Source: JAKAIY01 sp963809385 (GTDB taxonomy: Bacteria > Chloroflexota > Ktedonobacteria > Ktedonobacterales > JADMIN01). Taken from it: a stretch of 64,000 nt of DNA. This document shows, in pieces, positions 8,579 to 18,002 of the stretch. The translations under genes and the position numbers were made by a program. A model generated the notes under the pieces. That model had not been told where the DNA came from. It did no database searches and saw only the letters and a list, made by a program, of their open reading frames with translations. The DNA is taken from assembly GCA_963809385.1 (NCBI GenBank), contig CAWEJL010000017.1, positions 1 to 64,000 of the forward strand. The letters are read 5' to 3'. Each line of letters starts with the position of its first letter. Position 1 is the stretch's first letter.

Positions 8579-10167
8579 CTACGCGTTGGGCTGCGGCCCT
8601 GTGTCAACTACCTTGGCCTTATCCCATAGCCGCAGCCACTCGTCTAGTGAGAGCGACGCCAGCGCCCGCTCATCAGCCTCCGCTAGCGCCTCCATCGCTT
8701 CGAAGCGCCGCCGGAAACGCGCATTCGCGGCGTGCAGCGCTTCCTCTGGGTGGATGCCCAGCCGCCGCGCCAGTGTCGCCACCGCGAAGAGCAAATCGCC
8801 TAGTTCCGCCGTCCGCTCTTCCGCGGCGCCCGTGACGCCCGTCACCTCAGCCAGTTCGCGCGCCTCCTCCACAACCTTGTCCAGCGCGCCAGATGCGTCG
8901 GGCCAGTCGAAGCCGGTTTTCGCCGCTTTCTTGCTCAGCTCAAACGCCTGATACAGCGCTGGCGCGCTGCGTGGGATGCCCCGCAGGACGCTTTCCCGCT
9001 CCACCACTTCACCTCGCGCCGCACGCTCCTGCCGCTTGATCGCTTCCCAGTTCCGCACCACATGCTCCGCGTCATGTACCGCGACATCGCCAAAGACATG
9101 CGGATGCCGGCGTATCAGCTTCTCGCTCACCGCCTGGAAGATATCGCCCAGGTGAAACTGGTCCTCGCCATTCGCCACTTCCGCTTGCAGGTAGACCTGC
9201 AAGAGCAGGTCGCCCAACTCATCCGCCAGCTTCTCCGCCGATTCGACGCTGCCATCCAGATCGTCTATCGCCTCAGCGACCTCGTACGCTTCTTCCAGTA
9301 CATACCGCCGCAACGACTGGCTCGTCTGCTCGCGGTCCCAGGGACATCCATCAGGCGCCCGCAGCCGCATCACGATATAGCGTAACCCCTCAGGAGAGCG
9401 CGTCGCGCGCAGCGGGTCCAGCGGCGGCGCGTAGAGCGTCGTCAGATGATCCGCGCTCTCGTCGCGGTCTAGCTCCACTAGTGGCAGGCGGCGAATCTCC
9501 TCGCGCTCCGGAATCCCGGCCCAACGGATCAGCGTCACTTCCCAGTCATCGGGATACAGCTCGCCCAGCGCCAGTTTGACGCCGCTGGCCAGTCTCCGGT
9601 TATAGACCTGCGCGATCAGCGCGGGCTTTGTCGGCGTCAGCGCGCCCATCACCGCCTCAGCGGGCGTGGCCGCCAGCAGCGTCGCGTCCAGCAATTGCAG
9701 GTCCCGCTCCAGCGGATTCAACCCCAGCGCCGCGCAGACCGGCTCCAGGAACGACAGCCCACCGATAATCCGCGACGTCACGCCTCGCTCACGCGCCTGC
9801 TCCAGCAGCAGCCGGACGGACTCCTCACCAATCAGTGGATGCCCCGGCGTCGCGTATATCAGCGATTCATCCCGGCGGCAGCGCAGCGGCCTCATCGAGC
9901 AACCGCTCGGGCCATGCGCGGATACAGCTCCGCGAAGTCACTCGCCGTCTCGTACAGCTCATCGAACGACTCGATGGCAAGATCAGGTCGCGCCTCGCGC
10001 AACGCATCTACTGTGGGATGTCGCAGGGTACGGCAAATGATGCGACGCGCCGCCATGAGCGTCTCGTGCGCTTCCACCGTCAAGTCGGCCCAGCGTCCTG
10101 GCCCCAGGCCGACTACGAGAATGCTACCTTGGCTGCCTTGTGCGGCCTTGTGGACGGTTTGAGCCAT
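8579..10167 (-). CDS. mazG: MazG nucleoside triphosphate pyrophosphohydrolase with N-terminal methylase domain, frame break
   Basis: The architecture is like Bacillus YabN: a tetrapyrrole-methylase-type SAM domain then two MazG domains. ILVVGLGPGRWADLT opens the methylase domain in the 10167 frame. ESLIYATPGHPLIGE resumes it in the frame open from 9895. MazG follows with LRAPDGCPWDREQTSQSLRRYVLEEAYEVAEAI, DELGDLLLQV and a second EERTAELGDLLF unit carrying the acidic Mg-binding residues. MazG hydrolyses NTPs to NMP and PPi and cleans aberrant nucleotides. The break lies around 9870-9900; a short segment (LLDEAAALPPG) fits a third frame, so two small indels are likely. The PpiC gene lies upstream on the same strand. 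Confidence 0.82.
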
Positions 10168-10208
10168 ACCAGATCACCCCAAGCGCCAGCTACTTGCCAA
10201 CGTACTGC

Positions 10209-11142
10209 TCAACTGGAACGTGCGGCGACACCACGTTGTCTGATCCAAGCGCTGAGATACTGCTGCTGCGTTTGCGAGTCTGTTACCGCGCTCAGTGGCG
10301 CCTGCCCCCGGCTCAGGACCTCGAACACGCCATAGCTTCCTTGGAATGGCACGATGATATAGCGCTCGACGCTTGGTGACTCGAACACGCTTTTATCAAA
10401 CGCCGTCACGAACTGCCCCACATAGACCGTACCCAGGTCGCCACCGTTCGCTCCACTCTGCGTGTCGAGTGACTTCGACTTCGCCAGCGCCGCGAAGTCC
10501 GCGCCGCCCTGAAGCTGCTTGACAATCGAATCGGCGTCGGATTGTGTCTTGAGCAGAATGCCGCGCACTTTGGCCGTCGGAAGCTGCCCCTTCTGGGAAA
10601 ACACAGTCGTATACGCCTGCTGTTCGGCGAGCCATCTGAGCGCGTCTGGCGTTGCGGAGTTCGCCAGTTGTCGCAAACGCGCGTTGCCAGGGGTTTGCTT
10701 CAGTTGCGCGTTAACATTCGCCACCTGCGCGCTAAGCGCCGCGATGGCTACATCAATGTTCTTCTCCGTTACCACGAGATGCTGTTTGTCCAGTTGCGAC
10801 TTGAGCGTCAGCGTGCTCACGAAAAAACTCACGGTCTGGTCTTTCGCCGAGTTGAGCGTCACTCGATCAGATGGCGACTGCCAACCAATCGCCGTCGAGC
10901 TGGCGTTGGCTTGCAAGCGCGTCACTCGCGGTGAACAGCGCGAGGACCTGCTGGTACGCGGATAGCGTCACTGGCGTCCCGCCAACGCGCATCGCCACCA
11001 GCGGATCGCTGCCTGCGCTAGGCGCGCATCCCGCGAGCGCGGGCAGCAGCGCCAGCGCCACACCGAGCGCTAAGGCAAGCTTGGTGGCGGGGAGCCGTAG
11101 AAAGCGAAGAACAGGGGAGGTGGTGGTGGAGAATGTCAGCAT
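10209..11142 (-). CDS. PpiC/SurA-like peptidylprolyl isomerase lipoprotein, one frame break
   Basis: The start at ATG 11142 has GAGGAA upstream. The N-terminus is a lipoprotein signal (LALALGVALALLPALAGC, lipobox LAGC), so the protein is anchored outside the membrane. The first frame ends near 10870; the remainder starts in the frame open from 10925: a SurA-like helical region, then a parvulin domain (VRGILLKTQSDADSIVKQL, GGADFAALAKSKS, NGGDLGTVYVGQFV). The fold fits an extracellular foldase like PrsA. An indel around 10880-10925 restores about 310 residues. It lies between mntH and mazG on the same strand. Confidence 0.8.
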
Positions 11143-11275
11143 GGGGGCAAGGTTCCTCAGAATAACCCGTCGTTGGCGCCAAGGTCGGGTCCATGAGCGT
11201 GGCGGCGGGCGCGCAGAGTGGACGCGCGCCTCATCTAGACGAGTGTAGCACGCGCCCACCGGGCCGTCAACGCGC

Positions 11276-12628
11276 CTAGAACCAGCCGAACGTCTGCGCC
11301 AGCAGCCCTAAGTTGAGGGCGATGATGACCCCAGCGACACCCCACGCCAGCCAGCGCGTCAGCGGCTTGTTGACCAAGCCGCCCATGATGTCTTTACGGC
11401 TCGTGAAATAGACCAGTGGCGCTACCGCGAAGGGCAAGGCGAAGCTCAGGGCGACCTGGCTCATCACCAGTGTCTGAGTCGGGTCTACTCCGATTGCGAT
11501 CACAATCAGCGCAGGCGCCATCGTGATTAGGCGCCGCAGCCAGATTGGGATGCGCCAGCCGAGAAACCCTTCCATCACGACCTGGCCCGCCATCGTCCCG
11601 ACTGTGGATGAGGACAACCCCGACGCGAGCAGCGCCACCGCGAACAGCCACGACGCCGAGCTACCCAGCAGCGGTGTCAACGTGCGGTACGCCGTCTGGA
11701 TCGTCGCGACATCCGAATGTCCCGTCGCATGGAACACCGAGGCCGCCAGCAGCAGCATCGCCCCATTGATGAGACCCGCGATCCCCAGCGCAATCCAGAT
11801 ATCAATTCGCTCGAAGGCGAAAATACGGCGCTTATCCTTCAACCCGCGCGCTGGAACCCGGCTCTGCGTCAGCGCGGAGTGCAGATAGATGACATGCGGC
11901 ATCACCGTCGCCCCGAGGATACCGACCGCCAGCACCGCGCCGCCCGCTCCACCAAACCCAGGCACGACCGTGTGATAAGCCACCTGGCCCGCGTCAGGTC
12001 GCGCCATAAACGCCTCAACCAGATAACTGCCCGCGATCACGGCGATCAGCAGCCCGATAACCGCCTCCAGCGGGCGGAAACCGAAGCGCTGCAACGCCAG
12101 AATCGCGAACGTCGCCGCGCCAGTCATCAACCCGGCGACGAAAAGGGGCACATGCAGCAGCAAATTGAAGCCAATAGCGGCGCCCAGGAACTCAGCCAAA
12201 TCAGTCGCCATCGCGGCAAACTCGGCGACGATCCAAAGCGGGATGTTCAGCCGGCGCGGGAGATATTCGCGCGCGAGTTGTGGCAGGTTCCGTCCGGTCG
12301 CGATGCCAACTTTGGCGGAAAGTGTCTGGAGCAGAATCGCGGTCAGGTTCGCCAGCAAGATCACCCACAACAAGGCGTAGCCGTATTGCGCGCCGGCCTG
12401 GATGTTCGTCGCGAAGTTGCCTGGGTCCACATACGCTACCGCAGCGATGAATGCCGGACCGAGAAACGGCAGGATGCTGCGCAGGCTGAATCCCCGCTTT
12501 CGCGCCAGCGTCGCCTGCGCCTGCGAGACAGTCCGCTCGGACATGCCAGAACCCCACCCGCTCACCGCGCTCAACATGCGCGCCCCCACGGATGCGCCCC
12601 GCGCGCTTTCTCGCATACCCGCGTCCAT
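11276..12628 (-). CDS. mntH: Nramp-family Mn/Fe transporter
   Basis: A polytopic protein of about 450 residues that moves Mn(II) or Fe(II) inward with protons. Diagnostic motifs are AYVDPGNFATN in TM1 (metal-binding D and N) and the conserved TM6 segment ATVMPHVIYLHSAL. About eleven hydrophobic helices are visible. ATG 12628 has GAGGGG four bases upstream; ATG 12544 (MSERTVSQ) is an alternative, and the frame itself is open to 12646. The DtxR-family regulator gene ends 67 bp upstream on the same strand, so the pair forms an mntR-mntH style unit. Confidence 0.9.
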   Translation of the reverse strand: MDAGMRESARGASVGARMLSAVSGWGSGMSERTVSQAQATLARKRGFSLRSILPFLGPAFIAAVAYVDPGNFATNIQAGAQYGYALLWVILLANLTAILLQTLSAKVGIATGRNLPQLAREYLPRRLNIPLWIVAEFAAMATDLAEFLGAAIGFNLLLHVPLFVAGLMTGAATFAILALQRFGFRPLEAVIGLLIAVIAGSYLVEAFMARPDAGQVAYHTVVPGFGGAGGAVLAVGILGATVMPHVIYLHSALTQSRVPARGLKDKRRIFAFERIDIWIALGIAGLINGAMLLLAASVFHATGHSDVATIQTAYRTLTPLLGSSASWLFAVALLASGLSSSTVGTMAGQVVMEGFLGWRIPIWLRRLITMAPALIVIAIGVDPTQTLVMSQVALSFALPFAVAPLVYFTSRKDIMGGLVNKPLTRWLAWGVAGVIIALNLGLLAQTFGWF

Positions 12629-12695
12629 CAAACCCCTCGTTCCCAAGTCCTTGGCGATCGCCCATCACGCCACATCACGCCACGCCCCACCAGGC

Positions 12696-13397
12696 TCAGC
12701 GCACAGGTGACACCTGAATCCCCGCCGCAAGTTGCGGCCCGACCGCCTGCTTCGCCCGCAACTCACCCACCTCTAGGCGCAGCGGCCCACCGAACGGCTC
12801 ACGCTCGACCACCCGCACCGCCTCTCCAGGCATAATCCCCAGCCGCGATAGATAGCGCAGTTGTTCGGCGTCATCGTCCTGCACACGTCGCACAACGGCC
12901 TCCGCGCCTAGCGCGAGGTCCAGCAGCGGCTGTGTCATCGGCGCGATAATCTCACCGCTCTTCAGCGGAATCGGGTCCCCATGCGGATCTTCCGTGGGAC
13001 GTCCTAGCATCGCGTCCATGCGGTCCTCGAACTCTTCCGAGATCACATGCTCAAGACGCTCCGCCTCCGCGTCCACGCGATCCCATGAGTAGCCCATAAC
13101 CCGCGTCAGGAACAGCTCAAGCAGCCGGTGCCGTCGGGTCATCTCCAGCGCTACCTGCCGTCCCGCCACGCTCAGCTCAACGCCGCGATACGGGACATGC
13201 CGCAGATAGCCCCGCTCCGCCAGCCACTTGAAAAGCTGGGTCACCGCCGCGTCGCTCAACTGCCCGCTCGGCTCCAGCGCCGCGAGCCGCTCACGCATCA
13301 GCGAAGTAGTCACGCGCTCACCCCGCTCACTCAGCTTGTAGACCACCTTCAGGCAATCCACCGCGCGTGGCGAGAGTTCACGAAGGTCAGGAGCCAT
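12696..13397 (-). CDS. DtxR/MntR-family metal-dependent regulator
   Basis: A 233-residue metalloregulator. The N-terminal winged helix (RAVDCLKVVYKLSERGERVTTS, VTQLFKWLAERGYL) is followed by the dimerisation and metal-binding region (ALEMTRRHRLLELFLTRVMG, EAERLEHVISEEFEDRMDAML) and a C-terminal FeoA/SH3-like domain (LSRLGIMPGEAVRVVEREPFGGPLRLEVG). ATG 13397 is preferred because GGGGGA lies about seven bases before it; the frame is open to a TTG at 13412. It precedes mntH, so repression of Mn/Fe uptake is the likely job. A near-consensus promoter lies upstream. Confidence 0.9.
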   Translation of the reverse strand: MAPDLRELSPRAVDCLKVVYKLSERGERVTTSLMRERLAALEPSGQLSDAAVTQLFKWLAERGYLRHVPYRGVELSVAGRQVALEMTRRHRLLELFLTRVMGYSWDRVDAEAERLEHVISEEFEDRMDAMLGRPTEDPHGDPIPLKSGEIIAPMTQPLLDLALGAEAVVRRVQDDDAEQLRYLSRLGIMPGEAVRVVEREPFGGPLRLEVGELRAKQAVGPQLAAGIQVSPVR

Positions 13398-13435
13398 TAT
13401 CACATCCCCCAAAACGAGGTTTCACATCTGTAAAA

Positions 13436-13464
13436 ATTATATGTCGTGATCACTCTTCCGTCAA
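13436..13464 (-). promoter_or_regulatory. Sigma-70 promoter of the dtxR-mntH unit
   Basis: On the minus strand TTGACG (13464-13459) is separated by 17 bases from a perfect TATAAT (13441-13436), 39 bases before the start codon. The palindrome GTGATCAC (13446-13453) lies in the spacer and may be part of an operator. Confidence 0.7.
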
Positions 13465-13678
13465 GTACACGGGAAATACTTCGCGCTATCATGGATTGGA
13501 CCGCTGCACAACCAGCCGCTATGCGAGAGTGAATACGAGATTGTATAATGGGAGAAGCCATAGCGCGCGCGCTTCCGCGCGGCCATTTTGGCGTCCTGCC
13601 CGATCCGTGTGGCTCGTAACCTGCCTCTGGAGGCAGGCGAGTTGCGTCAGATGATGTCCTCAAAGGAGATCGTGTCCG

Positions 13679-13942
13679 ATGACCTATGTGATCACCAACC
13701 CATGCGTGGGTGTGAAAGATGGCAGCTGTGTGGATGTCTGCCCGGTTGACTGCATCCACCCCGCGCCCGGCGAGCCCGAATTCGAGCAGGATACGCAGCT
13801 CTACATCAACCCTGATGAGTGCATTGACTGCGGCGCCTGTGAGCCCGCCTGCCCGGTGAGCGCCATCTTCGAGGAGAGCGCGGTTCCCGCTGAGTGGCAG
13901 CAGTTTATCAAGATCAACGCCGACTACTACCGCAATAAGTAA
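13679..13942 (+). CDS. 7Fe ferredoxin ([3Fe-4S][4Fe-4S])
   Basis: This 87-residue electron carrier has the Azotobacter FdI-like cysteine layout. C9, C17 and C58 would hold the [3Fe-4S] cluster; C21, C48, C51 and C54 the [4Fe-4S] cluster; C25 corresponds to the free Cys. Signature stretches are CVDVCPVDCIHP and ECIDCGACEPACPVSAI. AAAGGAGAT is a strong ribosome-binding site. It appears monocistronic. A TATAAT at 13544-13549 may be its -10, but no -35 is visible. The partner enzyme is not apparent. Confidence 0.93.
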   Translation: MTYVITNPCVGVKDGSCVDVCPVDCIHPAPGEPEFEQDTQLYINPDECIDCGACEPACPVSAIFEESAVPAEWQQFIKINADYYRNK

Positions 13943-14081
13943 CGCGCGCGACGCGCCTGACCAGTCAGCGTCCGTTATGGGCCCGCACGCCCGGCCACTA
14001 CGCCACGGCGTCGCGGGCCGTATTGCGTTGACGCTCTCGCGGGCGTGGTAATCAGGCGAGACGCCGAAAGGATATGGAACA

Positions 14082-15122
14082 ATGAGCGACACGGACATCG
14101 AGGCCCTGCTCGAGCGCGGCTACGAGCTAGATGAGCAGGAGCGCTACGGCGAGGCGCTGGAAATCTATGAGCAGGCGCTCGCCCAGGAGCCCAACCATTC
14201 CGAGGCGTGGTATCTCAAAGGGGAGGCGCTCTTCTCACTCGATCGCTACCCTGAAGCGCTCACAGCGTTCGAGCGCTCGCTCGCGCTGGAGCCAGCCGAA
14301 GCTGACACCTGGGTAGGAAAGGGCAACGCCCTCGCCGCGCTTGACCGCCGCCCCGAGGCGCTCGAGGCGTACGACAAGGCGCTCAAGATTGACCCTACGC
14401 AATCCATCACCTGGCTGCTCAAAGGCGCCACGCTCTTTGACATGGGTGACAGCGCCCAGGCGCTGGCCGCTTACGAGCGCGCGACCGCGCTCGACCCGCA
14501 AGAGCCCGAGGCGTGGTCCGGCAAAGGCGACGCCCTCGCCGACCTTGAGCGCGGCGATGAGGCGCTGGCCGCTTACGAGCGCGCACTCGACATTGACCCC
14601 GACAACGTGGACGCCTGGATTGGCCGTGGCGACACGCTCGCCGATATGGAAGATCCACTCGCCGCGCTGGAAGCCTACGACCACGCGCTGACGATCGAGA
14701 CGCTCAACGCCGATGCGCATAGTGGCCGTGGCGACGCCCTCGAAGCCATGGATCGCCACGAAGAGGCGCTCGACGCCTACGACCGCGCCCTCCAGCTCGA
14801 GAGTGACAACCCGCGCGCCTGGGCTGGCAAAGCAGTTGCCCTCGCCAGCCTCGACCGCAACGAAGAATCCCTCACCGCATTCGAAAAAGCGATCAGCCTG
14901 GATGACGAGAACGCGCTGCTCTGGCTCTTCAAGGCCAACACCCTCGCCATACTGGATCGACCCGACGATGCGCTCACAGCCTACAATCGTTCGATTGCCC
15001 TCGACCCCACCTTCTCTTGGGCGTGGCAGGGCAAAGCGCACACACTTCGCGAGCTGGGCCGCGACGCCGAAGCCGCCGAGGCGCAGCGCCGCGCCGATGA
15101 ACTCGACCGAGAGAGCGACTGA
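14082..15122 (+). CDS. Tetratricopeptide-repeat protein
   Basis: A 346-residue protein made almost entirely of about ten consecutive 34-residue TPR units of the form (E/D)AW..KG.AL..LDR..EAL.AYDRAL.LDP. It has no signal peptide or membrane segment, so it should be a cytoplasmic scaffold. The units are similar at DNA level: a stretch at 14459 recurs 102 bases later at 14561. AAAGGA precedes the ATG. The protein is very acidic. Its binding partner is unknown, and neighbouring genes give no clear hint. A long hairpin ends the transcript. Confidence 0.88.
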   Translation: MSDTDIEALLERGYELDEQERYGEALEIYEQALAQEPNHSEAWYLKGEALFSLDRYPEALTAFERSLALEPAEADTWVGKGNALAALDRRPEALEAYDKALKIDPTQSITWLLKGATLFDMGDSAQALAAYERATALDPQEPEAWSGKGDALADLERGDEALAAYERALDIDPDNVDAWIGRGDTLADMEDPLAALEAYDHALTIETLNADAHSGRGDALEAMDRHEEALDAYDRALQLESDNPRAWAGKAVALASLDRNEESLTAFEKAISLDDENALLWLFKANTLAILDRPDDALTAYNRSIALDPTFSWAWQGKAHTLRELGRDAEAAEAQRRADELDRESD

Positions 15123-15151
15123 CGTCTCAGCACGCGCGCATCTCTCAATCG

Positions 15152-15189
15152 CAGAATGCGGGCCTCTCGCTTGAGAGGCCCGCATTCTG
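15152..15189. terminator. Bidirectional hairpin terminator between the TPR gene and hemL
   Basis: A perfect 17-bp stem (cagaatgcgggcctctc paired with 15173-15189) and a 4-base loop lie between two convergent genes. No clear T run follows on either side. Confidence 0.7.
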
Positions 15190-15220
15190 TAATCAGCCAT
15201 CTATTCGCGTGGGTCCAGCT

Positions 15221-16528
15221 TCACGCTCCCCGCGCCGCAACGGCCCTCATCGCGACCTCCGCCGCCGCCACCGTTCGCGCGATGTCTTCCTCGCTGTGAG
15301 CCAGAGACAGGAAGCCCGCCTCAAACTGCGACGGCGCGATGTACACACCCTGCTCCAGCAGAGAGCGGAAATACACTGCAAACGCCGCGGTATCCGAGGT
15401 CTTGGCCGTCGCCTCATCCACGACCGGCTGTGATGTGAAGAATGTTGTAAACATCGAGCCTACCCGCGTTTGATACACGGGAACTCCTGCCGAGTCCGCC
15501 GCCGCGCCAATACCCGCCGCAAGCGTTTCTGACAGCGCATCGAGCCGCTCATACACGTCAAGCCCCCGCAGCAGCTCGAGCTGCGCCGCGCCCGCCGCCA
15601 TCGCCAACGGATTCCCCGACAGCGTACCTGCCTGATACACCGGCCCCGCAGGCGAGACTAGCGAGAGGATCTCCCGCTTGCCGCCATACGCCGCCGCTGG
15701 CAGCCCGCCACCAACGATCTTGCCCAGGCACGTCATATCCGGCGTCACGCCGTAGAGCGCCTGCGCCCCACCGCGCGCCACCCGGAACCCTGTCATCACT
15801 TCATCGAAGATCAGCACAGCGCCGTACTGGGCCGTTAGCTCGCGCAGCCCTTCCAGGAAACCCGCGACCGGCGGCACACAGCCCATATTGCCCGCGACCG
15901 GCTCGACGATCACCGCCGCCACATCGTCCGGGTATCGTTCGAAGACTGCCCGCACGGACGCCAGATCATTGTAGGGCGCCACCAGCGTCTCCGCAGTCAC
16001 TGCCTCGGGCACGCCTGGACTATCCGGAGTTCCAAGCGTCAGCGCGCCTGAACCCGCCGCCACCAGCAACAGATCAGCGTGTCCATGATAGCCGCCTGCG
16101 AACTTGATGATCTTCCGCCGCCCCGTGTAGGCTCGCGCCACCCGCAGCGCGCTCATCGTCGCTTCCGTGCCGGAATTGACGAAGCGCACCAGTTCGATAG
16201 CTGGCATCGCCTCGATCACCAGTTCCGCAAGCCGCGTCTCCGCCTCCGTTGGCGCGCCGTAGCTCGTTCCACGCTGCGCCGCGCGCGTCACCGCCTCGAC
16301 CACTTTCGGATGCGCATGTCCCAGGATCAGCGGCCCCCAGGAGCCCACATAGTCAATGTAGCGGTTGCCATCTACATCGAAGAGGTATGCGCCCTCACCG
16401 CGCTCGATGAAGATGGGCTGCCCGCCCACCGCGCGAAACGCGCGCACGGGACTATTCACGCCGCCTGGTATCACCTGGCGCGCGCGGGCGAAAAGCTCTT
16501 CGGAGCGAGATATATTCATCGCTGGCAT
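15221..16528 (-). CDS. hemL: Glutamate-1-semialdehyde 2,1-aminomutase
   Basis: This PLP enzyme makes 5-aminolevulinate in the C5 route to tetrapyrroles. Typical segments are SEELFARARQVIPGGVNSPVRAF, FVNSGTEATMSALRVAR, FAGGYHGHADLLL, LIFDEVMTGFRVA and the PLP-lysine site CLGKIVGGGLPAAAYGG. Length (about 435) is normal. ATG 16528 (GAAGGGG four bases upstream) or ATG 16519 (MNISRS, the usual family start) are both possible; the frame is open to 16597. No other haem gene is adjacent. Confidence 0.94.
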   Translation of the reverse strand: MPAMNISRSEELFARARQVIPGGVNSPVRAFRAVGGQPIFIERGEGAYLFDVDGNRYIDYVGSWGPLILGHAHPKVVEAVTRAAQRGTSYGAPTEAETRLAELVIEAMPAIELVRFVNSGTEATMSALRVARAYTGRRKIIKFAGGYHGHADLLLVAAGSGALTLGTPDSPGVPEAVTAETLVAPYNDLASVRAVFERYPDDVAAVIVEPVAGNMGCVPPVAGFLEGLRELTAQYGAVLIFDEVMTGFRVARGGAQALYGVTPDMTCLGKIVGGGLPAAAYGGKREILSLVSPAGPVYQAGTLSGNPLAMAAGAAQLELLRGLDVYERLDALSETLAAGIGAAADSAGVPVYQTRVGSMFTTFFTSQPVVDEATAKTSDTAAFAVYFRSLLEQGVYIAPSQFEAGFLSLAHSEEDIARTVAAAEVAMRAVAARGA

Positions 16529-16643
16529 GAACCCCTTCTTGCGTGTTGAGTTGAGCCTCATCATCGCGCGACGCGATCGCGGAACGTAGTCGCGCATCCC
16601 TCTATTCTACCCCTCACATGACGCGCGACCTATCCCAGACGGG

Positions 16644-16672
16644 TTGACGCGGTGCGGCGCGGGCGTTATAAC
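16644..16672 (+). promoter_or_regulatory. Probable sigma-70 promoter
   Basis: TTGACG (16644-16649) and TATAAC (16667-16672) are 17 bases apart and 46 bases upstream of the start of the small membrane protein gene. Confidence 0.5.
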
Positions 16673-16717
16673 CCACAAGGGCCACGCGGCGCCTGAGAAC
16701 AAATCAGTGGAGGCGAC

Positions 16718-16969
16718 ATGCTGGAGCAACTGCGAGGACGCAACCTCTCCCACGTGGGCTGCACGATAGGCCTGACGCTGGGCCTCTTTCTCGGCCTGAT
16801 TATCGCACTCGTCATCATCAGTGTCGTTCGCGCCGACTCCGCGACCAATCTCGCCACCGCCGCCTGGCTCGGCCTCACTTTTATCCTTGGCATCACCGGC
16901 TACTGGCTCGGCGGACGCATCTCACGCCGCCTCTGGGGCCCAAAGCCCGCAAGCGCCGACCCGGAATAA
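16718..16969 (+). CDS. Small two-TM membrane protein
   Basis: An 83-residue protein of unknown function. Two long hydrophobic helices (about residues 13-38 and 47-66) are joined by a short polar loop, with basic residues (RISRRLW) after the second, suggesting both ends face the cytoplasm. GGAGGCGAC supplies a good ribosome-binding site. It has its own promoter-like sequence and is convergent with the EamA gene. No family recognised. Confidence 0.75.
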   Translation: MLEQLRGRNLSHVGCTIGLTLGLFLGLIIALVIISVVRADSATNLATAAWLGLTFILGITGYWLGGRISRRLWGPKPASADPE

Positions 16970-17021
16970 TCCCACCGTGACACACTGCGCCGGACACTTG
17001 TAGCCACGCCAACTCCCATCC

Positions 17022-17960
17022 TTAGACATTCACCAGGATAATACCCGCCAGAATGAGCGCAACTCCGCCCCATTGCCAGCGCGACAGGCGCTCTCGCAGA
17101 AATATCCACGCAAGCAGCACTGTAAAAGCGGTGAAGAGCGAGGAAAGCGTCACCACAATCGAGGTCAGCGCTTCGGAAATACCAATGTTATAAAAGATAT
17201 TGGCGCTGACATCTAACACGCCCGCCGGAATGATCCACCACCAGAAGCGCGGCCCGCGCGACACCAGCGACGTCCACGCTGGCGTTGCCTGTACCGCTGC
17301 CAGCGCGGGTGACCAACGTGACCGTCGCCAAATCCAGGCTCCCGCCACGATCAGCGTCAGCGCCGTCAGGTCAGTGATTTTGCCAATCAAGGCCACCTGA
17401 GCGCCGCCCATCTCCGGTGTGATGTAGCGCAACGCCCAGTAGGTTACCCCGAAAATTACCGTCGCCAGCAGGACCTCTGGCACACCTTTGTCCAATCGCA
17501 GTCGCCGCCGAGTCTTGCCGACGCCAGGCGTATGTGCGCCACCCGCATGCGCGCCGGTCAGCCCCACACCGACCAGCGTCACCGCGATGCCGGCAAGTTG
17601 CGCTACGCTGGGCCGCTCACCGGAGATGAGCGCCAGCGCCGTCGTAATCGCCCCGAACGACGCCGCTATAGGTGAGACGACTGAGAGAGTGCCAATCGCG
17701 AACGAGCGATACAGCAGCGCAGCCCCACCCATGATCGCCAAATTCAGCCCGACAGCCGCCAGAGTCAGCGCTGTGGTTGCTCTCGCGAAGCTCAACGGAC
17801 TCCACGGCTCGATCACAACCGCAATCAGCAGTAGTCCGATCACCTGCTCGAAATAGAGTGTGCGAAACGTCCCGGCGACCTGTGTGGCGCCACGGATACA
17901 GAAATCCGCCACGCCCCAAAAGACCGCCGCAAGTAGTCCCAGCGCCACGCCAGTCGCCAT
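17022..17960 (-). CDS. EamA/DMT-family transporter
   Basis: A 312-residue permease with about ten hydrophobic helices in two EamA repeats. The first repeat begins ALGLLAAVFWGVADFCIRGA. The second repeat begins VPEVLLATVIFGVTYWALRY and closes with the common LLAWIFLRERLSRWQWGGVALILAGI signature. The substrate is not predictable; relatives export amino acids and other metabolites. It follows typA on the same strand with a 42-bp gap. Confidence 0.88.
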   Translation of the reverse strand: MATGVALGLLAAVFWGVADFCIRGATQVAGTFRTLYFEQVIGLLLIAVVIEPWSPLSFARATTALTLAAVGLNLAIMGGAALLYRSFAIGTLSVVSPIAASFGAITTALALISGERPSVAQLAGIAVTLVGVGLTGAHAGGAHTPGVGKTRRRLRLDKGVPEVLLATVIFGVTYWALRYITPEMGGAQVALIGKITDLTALTLIVAGAWIWRRSRWSPALAAVQATPAWTSLVSRGPRFWWWIIPAGVLDVSANIFYNIGISEALTSIVVTLSSLFTAFTVLLAWIFLRERLSRWQWGGVALILAGIILVNV

Positions 17961-18002
17961 TGAGATTTCCCGTTCGCCGCGAACAATTCTCGCCGCTGGC
18001 GG

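Noticed and set aside
11717..12835. 372-residue plus-strand frame over mntH
   Set aside because: The composition (Arg, Gln, His-rich, no hydrophobic core) is typical of antisense reading of a membrane protein gene. mntH motifs on the other strand are decisive.
13978..14022. GC-rich hairpin (ggcccgc/gcgggcc) after the ferredoxin gene as a terminator
   Set aside because: Long loop and no T run; may form, but the evidence is too weak to list.
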